Shown here: positions 1 to 7,597 of the stretch, piece by piece | Position numbering within the stretch: the first letter of the stretch is position 1 | Layout of the letters: the number at the start of each line of letters is the position of its first letter | Origin: Planctomycetota bacterium | GTDB taxonomy: Bacteria; Planctomycetota; PLA2 | Length of the DNA stretch: 64,000 bases | NCBI GenBank assembly: GCA_021776735.1 | Contig: JAJFFH010000014.1 | Span: 1-64,000, forward strand | Reading direction: 5' to 3' | The notes under the pieces: model-generated | The model's database searches: none | What the model was told of the DNA's origin: nothing | What the model saw: the letters and a program-made list of their open reading frames with translations, nothing else | Position numbers and translations under genes: made by a program

Positions 1-109
1 ATACATCGAGGTCTTCTACAATCGTCAACGCAGACACTCTACGCTGGGACAGGTGAGCCCCGCGGAGTTCGAACGAAACAACAACAACCAGGCTGCAGGA
101 GCAGCTTAG
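1..109 (+). CDS. IS3-family transposase OrfB, C-terminal end (partial)
   Basis: This is the last 35 residues of a DDE-type (rve) integrase-core transposase, read from base 2. The sequence YIEVFYNRQRRHSTLG followed by SPAEFE is the conserved C-terminal block of IS3 OrfB proteins, downstream of the catalytic Glu. The 5' part, with OrfA and the catalytic residues, is outside the window. A stop at 107-109 followed by an IS-end-like sequence supports a genuine IS terminus. Confidence 0.8.
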   Translation, partial: YIEVFYNRQRRHSTLGQVSPAEFERNNNNQAAGAA

Positions 110-139
110 CGAGGTGTCCACCGATTCGGGGGAAGCTCA
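1..139 (+). mobile_element. Right end of an IS3-family insertion sequence
   Basis: The window opens inside an IS3-type element. It holds the last 35 codons of the transposase, and after the stop codon a segment reading gtgtccaccgattcggggg that ends near position 139. That segment resembles the right terminal inverted repeat typical of IS3 elements. The left end lies outside the window, so neither completeness nor a target-site duplication can be judged. Confidence 0.7.
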
Positions 140-255
140 CTTCGTAGTTCGACGTGGCTATGGGTCTTCCCAACTTGGGCGTTTGGCGTGTTCGGTCTCA
201 TGGCCTGCGCGTACATGATGTTCGTGAAGTGAGGTCGGCTCACCGACGGAGCAAG

Positions 256-775
256 ATGCGAACTGGTCTCTTGATGCTCTTGGCCGGCGCATATGTGTTC
301 GCACAAGACAGGTCGGTATTCACCGTCGCCACGGCGATGTCTGAGGCGGAACAAAAGGCGTTGGAGTTCACCGACTCAGGCCCAAAGGAGCGGGCTGCAC
401 TCGATAAGTGGCTCACCAAGTACACGTTCAGAATCCTGAAAGCCTGGAACGACAGCGAGAAGCGGGTAGGCGGATGTCGGCGCCAGCCACTCGCTGAAGT
501 CGCGACGTGACGCTGGTCATTTCGTGACGCTGGGCGACGGGTCGATCTGGGAGGTCTCGATTCTGAGTCCGCTGAGGACATTGCGCTGGCCGATCGCATC
601 TCGCGTTACCGTGCTTGAGTACCGCAACACAAGAGAGATCCCCGAGGAGGGCGCGTCGGGCGAGAGCGCGCGAAGTCCCGCCGTTTCCGTCATGGGCAGT
701 CCGGGAATATCGCGCCGTGCGGCGGGCACGACCGCCCCGGAAAGCCCGAAGCCGGGGCGGAATTCCCGCTGGTAG
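256..775 (+). pseudogene. Small secreted protein gene, apparently frameshifted
   Basis: An ATG at 256 opens a signal-peptide-like start (MRTGLLMLLAGAYVFAQ) followed by a soluble segment, but that frame stops at 510. From about 482 the next frame carries a plausible continuation, HFVTLGDGSIWEVSILSP then RVTVLEY, a pattern typical of small secreted proteins with an SH3-like end. I infer a single-base frameshift between about 455 and 500. The second frame runs to 775 and collides with the 3' end of the convergent tRNA, so the true C-terminus is also lost. The gene lies just outside the IS3 end, in a setting where gene decay is common. Function unknown. Confidence 0.35.
732..760 (-). terminator. 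Hairpin downstream of tRNA-Leu
   Basis: A 9-bp perfect stem, CCGCCCCGG/CCGGGGCGG, with an 11-nt loop lies about 10 nt past the CCA end of the tRNA in its direction of transcription. There is no clear U-tract, so it is only a probable terminator or processing barrier. Confidence 0.4.
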
Positions 776-856
776 GGGAGCCGGGATTCGAACCCGGAAA
801 GCCCGAAGGGCGGGGGATTTTAAGTCCCCTGCGTATGCCAGTTCCGCCACTCCCCC
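770..856 (-). tRNA. tRNA-Leu (anticodon UAA)
   Basis: The minus strand folds into a full class II tRNA: acceptor stem GGGGGAG/CTCCCCT (first pair G-U), a D arm, an anticodon stem GGGGA/TCCCC around the loop CTTAAAA with anticodon TAA, a long variable arm GCCC-TTC-GGGC, and a T arm CCGGG-TTCGAAT-CCCGG. CCA is encoded. The long variable arm and the UAA anticodon identify it as leucine-specific. It sits close to the IS3 remnant. Confidence 0.95.
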
Positions 857-955
857 GTGGCGAGCGTAATTGTAGGGGGGACAGGGGGTTAGGGCAACTG
901 GTGGGTGGTGTTCTTGGTTCCCGGTTCGGCCGTGATCTGCGATAATGGGGAACAA

Positions 956-1159
956 ATGCCCATCGATCCCGAAGACCTCCTCGATCCCGACCAGAACGAC
1001 GATATCGACGATGACGGCGAACTCGATGTGGAATGGTATCCGCTGCCGGATTACCTCCAGGACGACGAGGAAGAGGATGCGTCGGCGACATCGCCGTCCG
1101 TGTGCTTTCGCAAGTCTTGGTTCCCGGCCGGTTGGGGACGGTTTTCCGGGTTCGTTTGA
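956..1159 (+). CDS. Small acidic hypothetical protein
   Basis: This encodes 67 residues from ATG 956, preceded by a gggga ribosome-binding sequence. The first 45 residues are very acidic (runs such as DQNDDIDDDGE and DDEEED) with a central VEWYPLPDY. From about residue 45 the frame runs through a copy of the dispersed ACGGACGGCGATG repeat (1089-1109), so the basic, unrelated tail appears to be repeat-derived and the original C-terminus may have been replaced. I do not recognise a family. It could act as an acidic adaptor, but nothing in the sequence says so. Confidence 0.5.
   Translation: MPIDPEDLLDPDQNDDIDDDGELDVEWYPLPDYLQDDEEEDASATSPSVCFRKSWFPAGWGRFSGFV
1089..1109 (-). repeat. Dispersed ACGGACGGCGATG repeat, copy 1
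   Basis: On the minus strand this copy reads GAAAGC, a short variable stretch, then ACGGACGGCGATG. It forms the coding end of the small acidic protein gene. Confidence 0.65.
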
Positions 1160-1203
1160 CTCGTCTCTGGACTGGGATAGGTTCATGCCGGAGGTCCGAG
1201 ACG

Positions 1204-1647
1204 GTGAAAAAGGGTCAACCTATCGACGATTCCGCGCGTTCGCAGCGCGAGCAGGCTGTGGCGGAGCGGCGCAAGCACCGGCGCTTTCTTGAGGAAGTAC
1301 GAGTGCGCTACCGGGATATCGAGGGCAATGACCCGGCCCGTTGGGCCCAATCGCGTGATCTGAGTCTCGGCGGCATCGGGGTTTCGCCCGAGGAAGGCCT
1401 GCTGCTGGGGGCCCACCTGGCGCTCGAAATCCACATCGAGAACGAGACCGCTCCGGTCTTGGCCTTGGGACGGGTCGTTCGCTGCGAAGAAGACGGATCC
1501 GGCGTCCAGTTTCTCTGGATTTCCGACGAGGACCGCGCCAATCTCGATCGTCTCTCGACGTACTTCCGCGAAAAATACGGAAATGACGGCGATCTGGACT
1601 CGTCCGGACCCGATTCTGGGTCCCGTTCCGACCCATCCTCGGACTGA
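1204..1647 (+). CDS. PilZ domain protein
   Basis: This is a 147-residue protein with a PilZ fold, which typically binds cyclic di-GMP. The binding signature is visible: an RxxxR-type motif in ERRKHRRF (residues about 19-26) and the DLSLGG motif (D/NxSxxG) about 30 residues later. Beta-strand segments and the closing GVQFLWISDEDR are typical of the family. I chose GTG 1204 because GGAGG at 1190-1194 lies 9 nt upstream; the longer open frame has no good ribosome site. The last 20 residues are acidic and Ser-rich. It stands alone and is followed by its own terminator, so it is probably a monocistronic c-di-GMP effector. Confidence 0.85.
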   Translation: MKKGQPIDDSARSQREQAVAERRKHRRFLEEVRVRYRDIEGNDPARWAQSRDLSLGGIGVSPEEGLLLGAHLALEIHIENETAPVLALGRVVRCEEDGSGVQFLWISDEDRANLDRLSTYFREKYGNDGDLDSSGPDSGSRSDPSSD

Positions 1648-1722
1648 GCGGAGGCGCTCACCGGCGCCGCCCGCCGCGTGCGGGAGTGCTCAACTCCGTT
1701 TCCGGTCAAATCCGAAACCGTA

Positions 1723-1752
1723 GAAACCCCGCTGTGTATAGGGGTTTTCTTT
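1723..1752 (+). terminator. Rho-independent terminator after the PilZ gene
   Basis: The sequence GAAACCCC, a loop, then GGGGTTTTC and a T-rich tail forms an 8-bp stem about 75 nt after the PilZ stop codon. Confidence 0.7.
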
Positions 1753-1933
1753 CGTTTCGGGCTCTCCCGCTTGTTGGGCACCTCGTTTGCCTCTAGGATC
1801 ACCGCGGCGTGGCGTTCACGCTGGCACTAGATACAGTGATTTCTTGGAGTACCGGTTGCAGCACAAAGATCGTTTTCGTACGGTGCGCGCCTTCTGCAAA
1901 CCGGTTCTATTTCGGCATAACTGGGAGGATTTG

Positions 1934-4453
1934 ATGCGACACCTCCTCATCATGGGAGTCGCGGTCCTAGGTCTAATTGTTACTGGGTGCACCGGCGGTG
2001 CAGGCGGTGACCCCGAGGACGACATTGGCGACATCTTCGTGCTGACCCACTCGCCGGGCAACGGCGATCAGGTCAACACCGAAGATAGCAACGACGGGTT
2101 CAACGGGCTCAACAACCCGACGCTCACGAACCCGGGCGCTGTGACGATCGTATTCACGAATTCGTTGGATCCGACGTCCGTGCTCAACGCGACGCCGGGT
2201 GACCCGCAGGGCACCCGGAACGTCAGGCTGTTTTTCTTTGACATCAATCAGGGACCGTTCGACCCGAATCAGCCTCGGGTACCGGGGGCGAACCCGCCGG
2301 GCGCAAACGTGCTCGTATCGGCTTCCACGGTTCTGACAAGCTCGAACCTGCCGAACGACACGCTGATCATCCGGCCGACCGGGGTCTCCGCGACCAATCC
2401 GCTTGCCGACGGCCAGTATTCGGTCATCGTCGAGTTGGGCGTGCGCGGTTCCGACGGCGACGGACTGAAGGGGCAGGAGTTCTTCTTCTTCTTCCGCGTC
2501 GGGCAGGACAATCTGGGCCCGGTCGTGGTCAACAGCGTTCCGGCCCCCGGCCAGACCGATGTCGATCCGAGTTCGGAAATCCGCGTCACGATGTCCGAGA
2601 CGATCCTGGCGAGCACCGTCAGCACGAGCACCTTGCTGGTCTCGTACCAGCCGGCGGGTGCGGCCTCCGCGATCGCGATTCCGGGCACCTGGTTCACCGA
2701 TGGCGGCAACGGCCCGGGAAACAACTTCCCGAACGTGCAGCTCGACGTGAACGGCAACGCCGGGTTCTCTGGGACCAGTCCGCGCAACGGCGTGGACCTC
2801 GTGTTCCAGCCGAACCTGGACGCCTTCCCGGTCAACATGACCGCGGAAGACCCGTTTGACCCGTTCTGCACCCTGATTTCCGACCCGCCCCGCAAGGGCA
2901 ACAAGGGCATGCCGCTGGGCCAGGCGATCACGGTCACCTTCGTGTTCCAGGGCACGGGTATCACGGACACGGCCAGCAACGGCGTGCCGCAGGGCAGCCC
3001 GAACACCACGTTCACCTTCCAGACTCGCGCGCAGCCCGATCCGGTCTTCGCGCCGAACGCCAGTGCGGCGGTCTACTACGGCGACACGTTCGGTGTCGGT
3101 GTCATCGACGTCCAGCCGACACGTACGCCGTACTTCGGCGGTCCGAACCCGGTTCGGTCGCCGAACTCGGTCGTGACCGCGAACAACGGTGCGGTCGCGC
3201 GCTTCCCCGTCCCCGACCTCGTCGACATGACGACGGACACGCGCCCCTACACGTCCTTCTACAACATGGTTTGCAGCGCCGCGGGTGCGGTCCGGTTCTT
3301 CACGGGCAACCTGTACGCCGCGTCGGCTTCGACCGGCGGTGGCGAGATCGTTGTGCTGGACACGTTCAACATGGTGCCGCTGGGCCGCTTCGGCACACCC
3401 TCGCCCGGTGGCGTCGCGATCACGGCGGTTGGGCAGAGCGGTCGCCTCGCGGTGTCCAACTTCAGCGCCAACACGGTCACAGTGTTCGATGTCGCCGAGG
3501 TCAACTGGTTTACGGGCCAGACCCTCGCGCAGACGACCGGACAGCTCGGTGGCCTGGTCGCGAACGGTTCCGCGCAGCTCCTGCTGTCCGAGTCCGACTT
3601 CGCCCGCGCCTTCCCGTTGCAGCGCTCCAACGTCAGCGGTTCGCCCCCGGGCCCACCGCTGCTGGGCACGATCAACGTCGGCGTGGGTCCGACCAAGGTC
3701 AAGATCACCGGTCTGCCGAACTCGCTGGGTCTTTTCGCCCCGCCGTTCTGCTTCAGCCCGGTCCTGTCCACAAACACGATCGTCGCTTCGCTCAACGCGG
3801 GTGAGAACACGGCCGACTTCAGCGAGCTGGTCAACCTCACTCAGAGCGCCGCGATCGAGCCTGACCTCGATGGCGTCAACCTCGCCTCGCAGCCGTCCGA
3901 CATCGCCTGGTCGCCGTTCAGCTTCGGCACGGGCTCGTACTACTTCTACATCTCGAGCATCGGCGGCTCGGTCGAGCTGTTCGCTTCGGGCTTCGTTACG
4001 AACCAGCCCTCCGTCCGTTCGAACTCGAGTTCGAACTTCGCGCCGAACAAGATCATCAACAACTTTGGTGGTCTCCGGCAGCCTTCGGCCATCCAGTGGA
4101 TTCCGCGCGGCAACGGCGCCGGCGTCAACCAGGGCTATACGGCTGCGGTACTGGTCGCGGAGACGGGCGAAAACCGTCTGCATCAGATCAGCCTGACGGC
4201 TGAGGTTCCCTCGAACCTCTTCGAGTCGGTCAACGGCAACCTGTCGGCGGGCCTCGGCCCGGTCGATATCACGGGTGAGCCGGCATCGATCACAGGTGTG
4301 TTCAGCATTGCCTGCACGCCGAGCTTCAGCATCTACTACGTGGCGAACGCGGGTGAAGGCACCGTGCGCACCGCCTCGTACCAAGGTGGAGTCATCGGAT
4401 CCGAAATCCCGGTTCCGGGCGTCCTGTTCGTGGCTTCCTGGTGGAGCCGCTAA
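1934..4453 (+). CDS. Large lipoprotein with bacterial Ig-like (Big_5) region and beta-propeller-like C-terminus
   Basis: This is an 839-residue lipoprotein. The start at ATG 1934 follows a GGGAGG ribosome site and gives a type II signal peptide with lipobox VTGC (lipidated Cys19). Residues near 190 onward include a VVNSVPAPGQTDVDPSSEI segment characteristic of Big_5/SbsA-type Ig-like domains; a similar divergent segment lies near residue 35. The C-terminal half has repeated blade-like elements (GNLYAAS...IVVLDT, LAVSNFSANTVTVFD) resembling YncE/NHL-type beta-propellers. It should be anchored in an envelope membrane. No catalytic motif is visible. It is monocistronic and followed by a strong terminator. 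Confidence 0.75.
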   Translation: MRHLLIMGVAVLGLIVTGCTGGAGGDPEDDIGDIFVLTHSPGNGDQVNTEDSNDGFNGLNNPTLTNPGAVTIVFTNSLDPTSVLNATPGDPQGTRNVRLFFFDINQGPFDPNQPRVPGANPPGANVLVSASTVLTSSNLPNDTLIIRPTGVSATNPLADGQYSVIVELGVRGSDGDGLKGQEFFFFFRVGQDNLGPVVVNSVPAPGQTDVDPSSEIRVTMSETILASTVSTSTLLVSYQPAGAASAIAIPGTWFTDGGNGPGNNFPNVQLDVNGNAGFSGTSPRNGVDLVFQPNLDAFPVNMTAEDPFDPFCTLISDPPRKGNKGMPLGQAITVTFVFQGTGITDTASNGVPQGSPNTTFTFQTRAQPDPVFAPNASAAVYYGDTFGVGVIDVQPTRTPYFGGPNPVRSPNSVVTANNGAVARFPVPDLVDMTTDTRPYTSFYNMVCSAAGAVRFFTGNLYAASASTGGGEIVVLDTFNMVPLGRFGTPSPGGVAITAVGQSGRLAVSNFSANTVTVFDVAEVNWFTGQTLAQTTGQLGGLVANGSAQLLLSESDFARAFPLQRSNVSGSPPGPPLLGTINVGVGPTKVKITGLPNSLGLFAPPFCFSPVLSTNTIVASLNAGENTADFSELVNLTQSAAIEPDLDGVNLASQPSDIAWSPFSFGTGSYYFYISSIGGSVELFASGFVTNQPSVRSNSSSNFAPNKIINNFGGLRQPSAIQWIPRGNGAGVNQGYTAAVLVAETGENRLHQISLTAEVPSNLFESVNGNLSAGLGPVDITGEPASITGVFSIACTPSFSIYYVANAGEGTVRTASYQGGVIGSEIPVPGVLFVASWWSR

Positions 4454-4479
4454 TCGAGCGGAGAACGTTTCAAGCCAAA

Positions 4480-4508
4480 GGGGCGGCCATTGCGGCCGCC
4501 CCTTTTTT
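4480..4508 (+). terminator. Strong rho-independent terminator after the large lipoprotein gene
   Basis: A perfect 9-bp stem GGGGCGGCC/GGCCGCCCC with loop ATTGC is followed by six T residues, 27 nt after the stop codon at 4453. Confidence 0.9.
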
Positions 4509-4524
4509 CGTAGCGTCATCCGGA

Positions 4525-4543
4525 GGGAGCAAACGGACGGCGA
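4525..4543 (+). repeat. Dispersed repeat, copy 2 (left arm of an inverted pair)
   Basis: The copy reads GGGAGCAAACGGACGGCGA. Bases 4528-4543 form a perfect 16-bp inverted repeat with 4651-4666. Downstream, 4541-4589 holds a degenerate hairpin and the segment gtattcgttagcggggcgg, which recurs at 6599. Confidence 0.75.
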
Positions 4544-4648
4544 ATCTCCGCTGCGCGGGTATTCGTTAGCGGGGCGGGCGACCCTCCCGCCCGTCGGACG
4601 GCGCTTGTTCCGGCGTGTGACTGGTCGCTGCGCGGCCCATCGGACGGA

Positions 4649-4666
4649 CATCGCCGTCCGTTTGCT
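4649..4666 (-). repeat. Dispersed repeat, copy 3 (right arm of an inverted pair)
   Basis: The plus strand reads ACATCGCCGTCCGTTTGCT, the exact reverse complement of copy 2 over 16 bp. The two arms enclose about 107 bp. Confidence 0.75.
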
Positions 4667-4701
4667 GACGTCTGCGGTCTCTCGTTTGCAACGAGCAAGG
4701 C

Positions 4702-4791
4702 ATGATTCGTCGCATCCTGCAGGAGTCCGGCTGGGCGATGTTCGCTTTCATCATCCTGATGCCCGTGCTTTTGCCCATGCAGATGCGATGA
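4702..4791 (+). CDS. Very small membrane protein (29 aa)
   Basis: An ATG at 4702 opens a 29-residue frame, MIRRILQESGW followed by a hydrophobic helix AMFAFIILMPVLLP. This is one predicted transmembrane segment with a basic N-terminus. A weak AAGG lies 5 nt upstream. It precedes the 141-residue membrane protein by 30 nt and may be co-transcribed with it. At this size it could be a chance frame. Confidence 0.35.
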   Translation: MIRRILQESGWAMFAFIILMPVLLPMQMR

Positions 4792-4821
4792 GGCGGACCT
4801 CCTGCCGGCTCCGGGTGGGTT

Positions 4822-5247
4822 GTGCTCTTGATCGGGATCGCACTGATGGCCGTGCGGATTCGCTGGAGGCGGCGTGTCTTTCCGTTTCGGATCGGACTTT
4901 CGTTATTGCCGCACGCCGCCTCGCTGTTCTTGCCGGAGACAGTCCACGAACCGCTGCCGCCAACCACTCGGTTCACCATCGAGGACATCGAGATCGAGGA
5001 CGGCTGGTTCGCGGTGCGTTTCTCAGCACCTCTGGCCGACGGCGCCGAACGCCACGTTCGCCTGCTGCAAGACGGCCAGCCCATGACCGCGGGCGAGGTC
5101 TGGCTCTCGTGGGATGGAATCGGAGGCCGAACCCCGGACGGTGCCGTAGCGCAGCTGCGGATCGGCATGGCCGTGACGTCATGGGACGACGCGGGCCTGT
5201 CCGTCAACGCCCCCGTAGTAATCGACCTCTGCGCTCCGGTTCGATGA
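4822..5247 (+). CDS. Hypothetical membrane-associated protein
   Basis: This is a 141-residue protein from GTG 4822, preceded by gggtggg. Residues 1-38 contain two short hydrophobic segments separated by the basic RIRWRRR. The remainder, FTIEDIEIEDGWFAVRF onward, is a soluble beta-rich domain. No family is recognised. It converges on asnS, with 31 nt between the two stop codons. The start is uncertain because the frame has few alternatives. Confidence 0.5.
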   Translation: MLLIGIALMAVRIRWRRRVFPFRIGLSLLPHAASLFLPETVHEPLPPTTRFTIEDIEIEDGWFAVRFSAPLADGAERHVRLLQDGQPMTAGEVWLSWDGIGGRTPDGAVAQLRIGMAVTSWDDAGLSVNAPVVIDLCAPVR

Positions 5248-5278
5248 CTTTCGGGGACCCGCGAGTTTTGATCGGCGC

Positions 5279-6574
5279 CTACGGATAGATCCGGTGGAGT
5301 AGTCTGGGAAACGGGATCGCCTCGCGGATGTGTTGCAGTCCGCAAATCCAGGCGACCGTGCGCTCTAGACCAAGTCCGAAACCGGCGTGGGGGACCGAGC
5401 CGTAGCGACGAAGATCGAGGTACCACCGGAAGTCCTCCTCCGGCAGGTCGTGCGCCTTGAGCTGGGAGTCGAGAAACGCAAGATCCGTCGCGCGTTCGCC
5501 GCCACCCACGATCTCGCCGAAGCCTTCCGGGGCGATGACATCGACGCCGAGCGCCCAGCGATCGTCCTCGGGGTCGCGCTTCATGTAGAACGCCTTGACC
5601 TCGTGCGGCCAGTGCGTGATCAGCAGCGGCTTGTCGAGGCCCTCGGTGATCGCGGCCTCGTCGGGGGCGCCGAAGTCGTCGCCGAACTTGAATCCGGTCT
5701 TGTCCTTGAGGATCGCCGCGGCCTCCTCGTACCGGATGCGCGGGAACGGCGGCACAATCGCTTCGAGCTTGGACACGTCGCGTTCGAGCGTCTCGAGGTC
5801 GGTGCGGTTTTCCTCCAGGACACGGCCGACGACCGCGGCGAGCAGCGACTCCGCGAGCGTCATCGCGTCCTCGAGGCTGGCGTAGGCCATCTCCGGTTCG
5901 AGCATCCAGAACTCGGTGAGGTGCTTGCGCGTCTTGCTCTTTTCCGCGCGAAACGCCGGGCCGAAGCAGTAGACCTTGCCGAGCGCCAGCGCCGCGGCCT
6001 CCATGTAGAGCTGGCCGGACTGCGTGAGGTACGCCTTGGTGTCGTCGAAGTAGTCGACCTCAAACAGCGTCGTCGTGCCCTCGCACGCGTTCGGCGTGAA
6101 CATGGGCGCATCGACGTTCGCAAACCCCTCCTGGTACAGGTGATTGCGGATCGCGCGGATAATCGTGTCGCGGATGCGCAGCGTCGCCGTCGGCCGTCGC
6201 GAACGCAGCCAGAGGTGGCGATGCGACAGCAGGAAATCGGGCCCGTGGTCTTTCTTGCCGAGCGGGTAGTCGTGAGCCGCGCCGACCTCCGCAAAGTCGG
6301 TGAGCTTGAGTTCGACGCCCCCCGGCGCCCGCTCGTCGAGCTTGACCGAGCCGGTGACCACGACCGACGCCTCCTGTCCGCTCTGCCCGGCGCGTTCGAA
6401 CAGCTCCTCGTCGTCGCCCTTGACGGCGACCGCCTGCACGATGCCGGTGCCGTCGCGCACCTGAAGAAAGTGCAGCTTCTTGGACCCGCGCCGGTTGTAG
6501 AGCCAACCCCGCACGGCGACGGTCTTGCCCTCGTGATTCTGGAGATTGCGGATGGAGACGAACGGCGCGCTCAT
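5279..6574 (-). CDS. asnS: Asparagine--tRNA ligase
   Basis: This class II aminoacyl-tRNA synthetase charges tRNA-Asn. The 431 residues fit the family. The N-terminal OB-fold anticodon-binding domain covers about residues 1-110. The catalytic core shows motif 2 (FRAEKSKTRKHLTEF) and motif 3 (GFGLGLERTVAWICGL). RAE followed by S/T-x-RHL-type residues is the AsnRS/AspRS amino-acid-binding signature, and the compact core without a GAD insertion favours AsnRS. The start ATG lies immediately before a hairpin at 6581-6605. Its presence implies direct charging of tRNA-Asn rather than sole reliance on the transamidation route. Confidence 0.95.
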   Translation of the reverse strand: MSAPFVSIRNLQNHEGKTVAVRGWLYNRRGSKKLHFLQVRDGTGIVQAVAVKGDDEELFERAGQSGQEASVVVTGSVKLDERAPGGVELKLTDFAEVGAAHDYPLGKKDHGPDFLLSHRHLWLRSRRPTATLRIRDTIIRAIRNHLYQEGFANVDAPMFTPNACEGTTTLFEVDYFDDTKAYLTQSGQLYMEAAALALGKVYCFGPAFRAEKSKTRKHLTEFWMLEPEMAYASLEDAMTLAESLLAAVVGRVLEENRTDLETLERDVSKLEAIVPPFPRIRYEEAAAILKDKTGFKFGDDFGAPDEAAITEGLDKPLLITHWPHEVKAFYMKRDPEDDRWALGVDVIAPEGFGEIVGGGERATDLAFLDSQLKAHDLPEEDFRWYLDLRRYGSVPHAGFGLGLERTVAWICGLQHIREAIPFPRLLHRIYP

Positions 6575-6979
6575 CCCCTGAGAATACGTGCTTTGCGCGT
6601 ATTCTCTAGCGGGGCGGACGACCCCTCCGTGAGCGTGCGCCGGCGGGCCGGGCCGGACGCGCCCGTGGATAGTGGATGGCCGGACGCTGCGCGGCTTCCC
6701 GGCGGTTACTTGGCGGGGAAACGAACCGCGCGGGAAGCGTACGGACGGCGATTCTTGCTCGCGCCAGACCAGCGCTGTCAGAAGAGTCGCCTGGCTTCGG
6801 CCGGCTGCGGCTGCGCCCAGTCGCCCTGCGTCGCGGCTCCTCCACGTGCCTCTCCGTTGGCACGCCTTCGCGTCGCCGCTCCCGCCTTCGGGGCGCCATA
6901 GCGCCCTTCGGCGCGGCGGTGCCTTGCTGGACTTGTCCTCGCTCGACCTCGGGCCTTACGCCGACTCTTCAGACAGAGC
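6575..6979. other. Gene-free stretch between asnS and ruvA
   Basis: These 405 bases hold no convincing gene. They contain a hairpin at 6581-6605 (AGAATACG/CGTATTCT), a segment at 6599-6629 closely matching 4559-4589, and a dispersed-repeat copy at 6732-6752. The rest is GC-rich with several small palindromes and nothing I recognise. Confidence 0.6.
6732..6752 (+). repeat. Dispersed repeat, copy 4
   Basis: The sequence runs GGGAAGCGT then ACGGACGGCGAT. It is a full-length match to the family, lying alone in the asnS-ruvA gap. Confidence 0.75.
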
Positions 6980-7546
6980 CTACTGGAGCGCTTCCTTGAC
7001 CAGGGTTTCCAGGTCCAGGTCTTCGCCCTTGACGGCGGCGATGCGGCTTTCGGCTTCGGTGCGGGCCAGGCCCAGCGAGCAGAGGGCGAGCACGGCGTCG
7101 GCGCGCACGCCCGTGGCGCCGGGGCCCGCGGCGCCCTTGATGCCGTGTTTCTTGAGGCGGTCGCGCAGCTCGACCACGATGCGTTCCGCGGTGCGCTTGC
7201 CGATGCCCTTGGCGCGCGTGAGCGGTCCGGTGTCGCCCGCGACGATGTGGCTGGCGAGGGCGGCCGGTTCGAACGTGCTGAGCAGGCCGAGCGCCACGGC
7301 GGGACCGACACCCGAGACCAACAGGAGCTGACGAAAGAGGTGGCGCTCGGGTTCCTTGGCGAAGCCGTACAAATCCTGGCGGTCTTCGCGGACGACCAGG
7401 TGTGTGAGCAGGATAAACGAGCCCGACGGGGGCATTTGGGCCAGCGTCGACGCCGAGATGGCGAGGACGTAACCGACGCCGCCGACCTCGAGCACGGCTT
7501 GGCCTTCGCCGCGTCGGACGATGTCGCCGCGCAGGAATTCGTACAT
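6980..7546 (-). CDS. ruvA: Holliday junction branch migration subunit RuvA
   Basis: RuvA binds Holliday junctions as a tetramer and loads the RuvB motor. The 188 residues show the N-terminal OB domain (MYEFLRGDIV, then VGYVLAIS), the two helix-hairpin-helix motifs (LLVSGVGPAVALGLLS and AKGIGKRTAERIVVELRDRL) and a C-terminal three-helix RuvB-contact domain ending in LETLVKEALQ. It is slightly shorter than the usual 200 residues because of a short linker. No ruvB or ruvC is adjacent. It lies 51 nt downstream of the TPR-alphaCTD gene on the same strand and may be co-transcribed with it. Confidence 0.95.
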   Translation of the reverse strand: MYEFLRGDIVRRGEGQAVLEVGGVGYVLAISASTLAQMPPSGSFILLTHLVVREDRQDLYGFAKEPERHLFRQLLLVSGVGPAVALGLLSTFEPAALASHIVAGDTGPLTRAKGIGKRTAERIVVELRDRLKKHGIKGAAGPGATGVRADAVLALCSLGLARTEAESRIAAVKGEDLDLETLVKEALQ

Positions 7547-7597
7547 CGGCGCTGCCCCCGCCCCCCTGTGTCTGCTTTTTTCCTGTCGCGCCCGGCC

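Noticed and set aside
1973..4651. Long minus-strand open frame (892 codons) opposite the large lipoprotein
   Set aside because: The product is Arg/Val/Asp-rich with no motif, and the plus-strand gene has a lipobox, ribosome site and terminator. It is a GC-rich antisense shadow.
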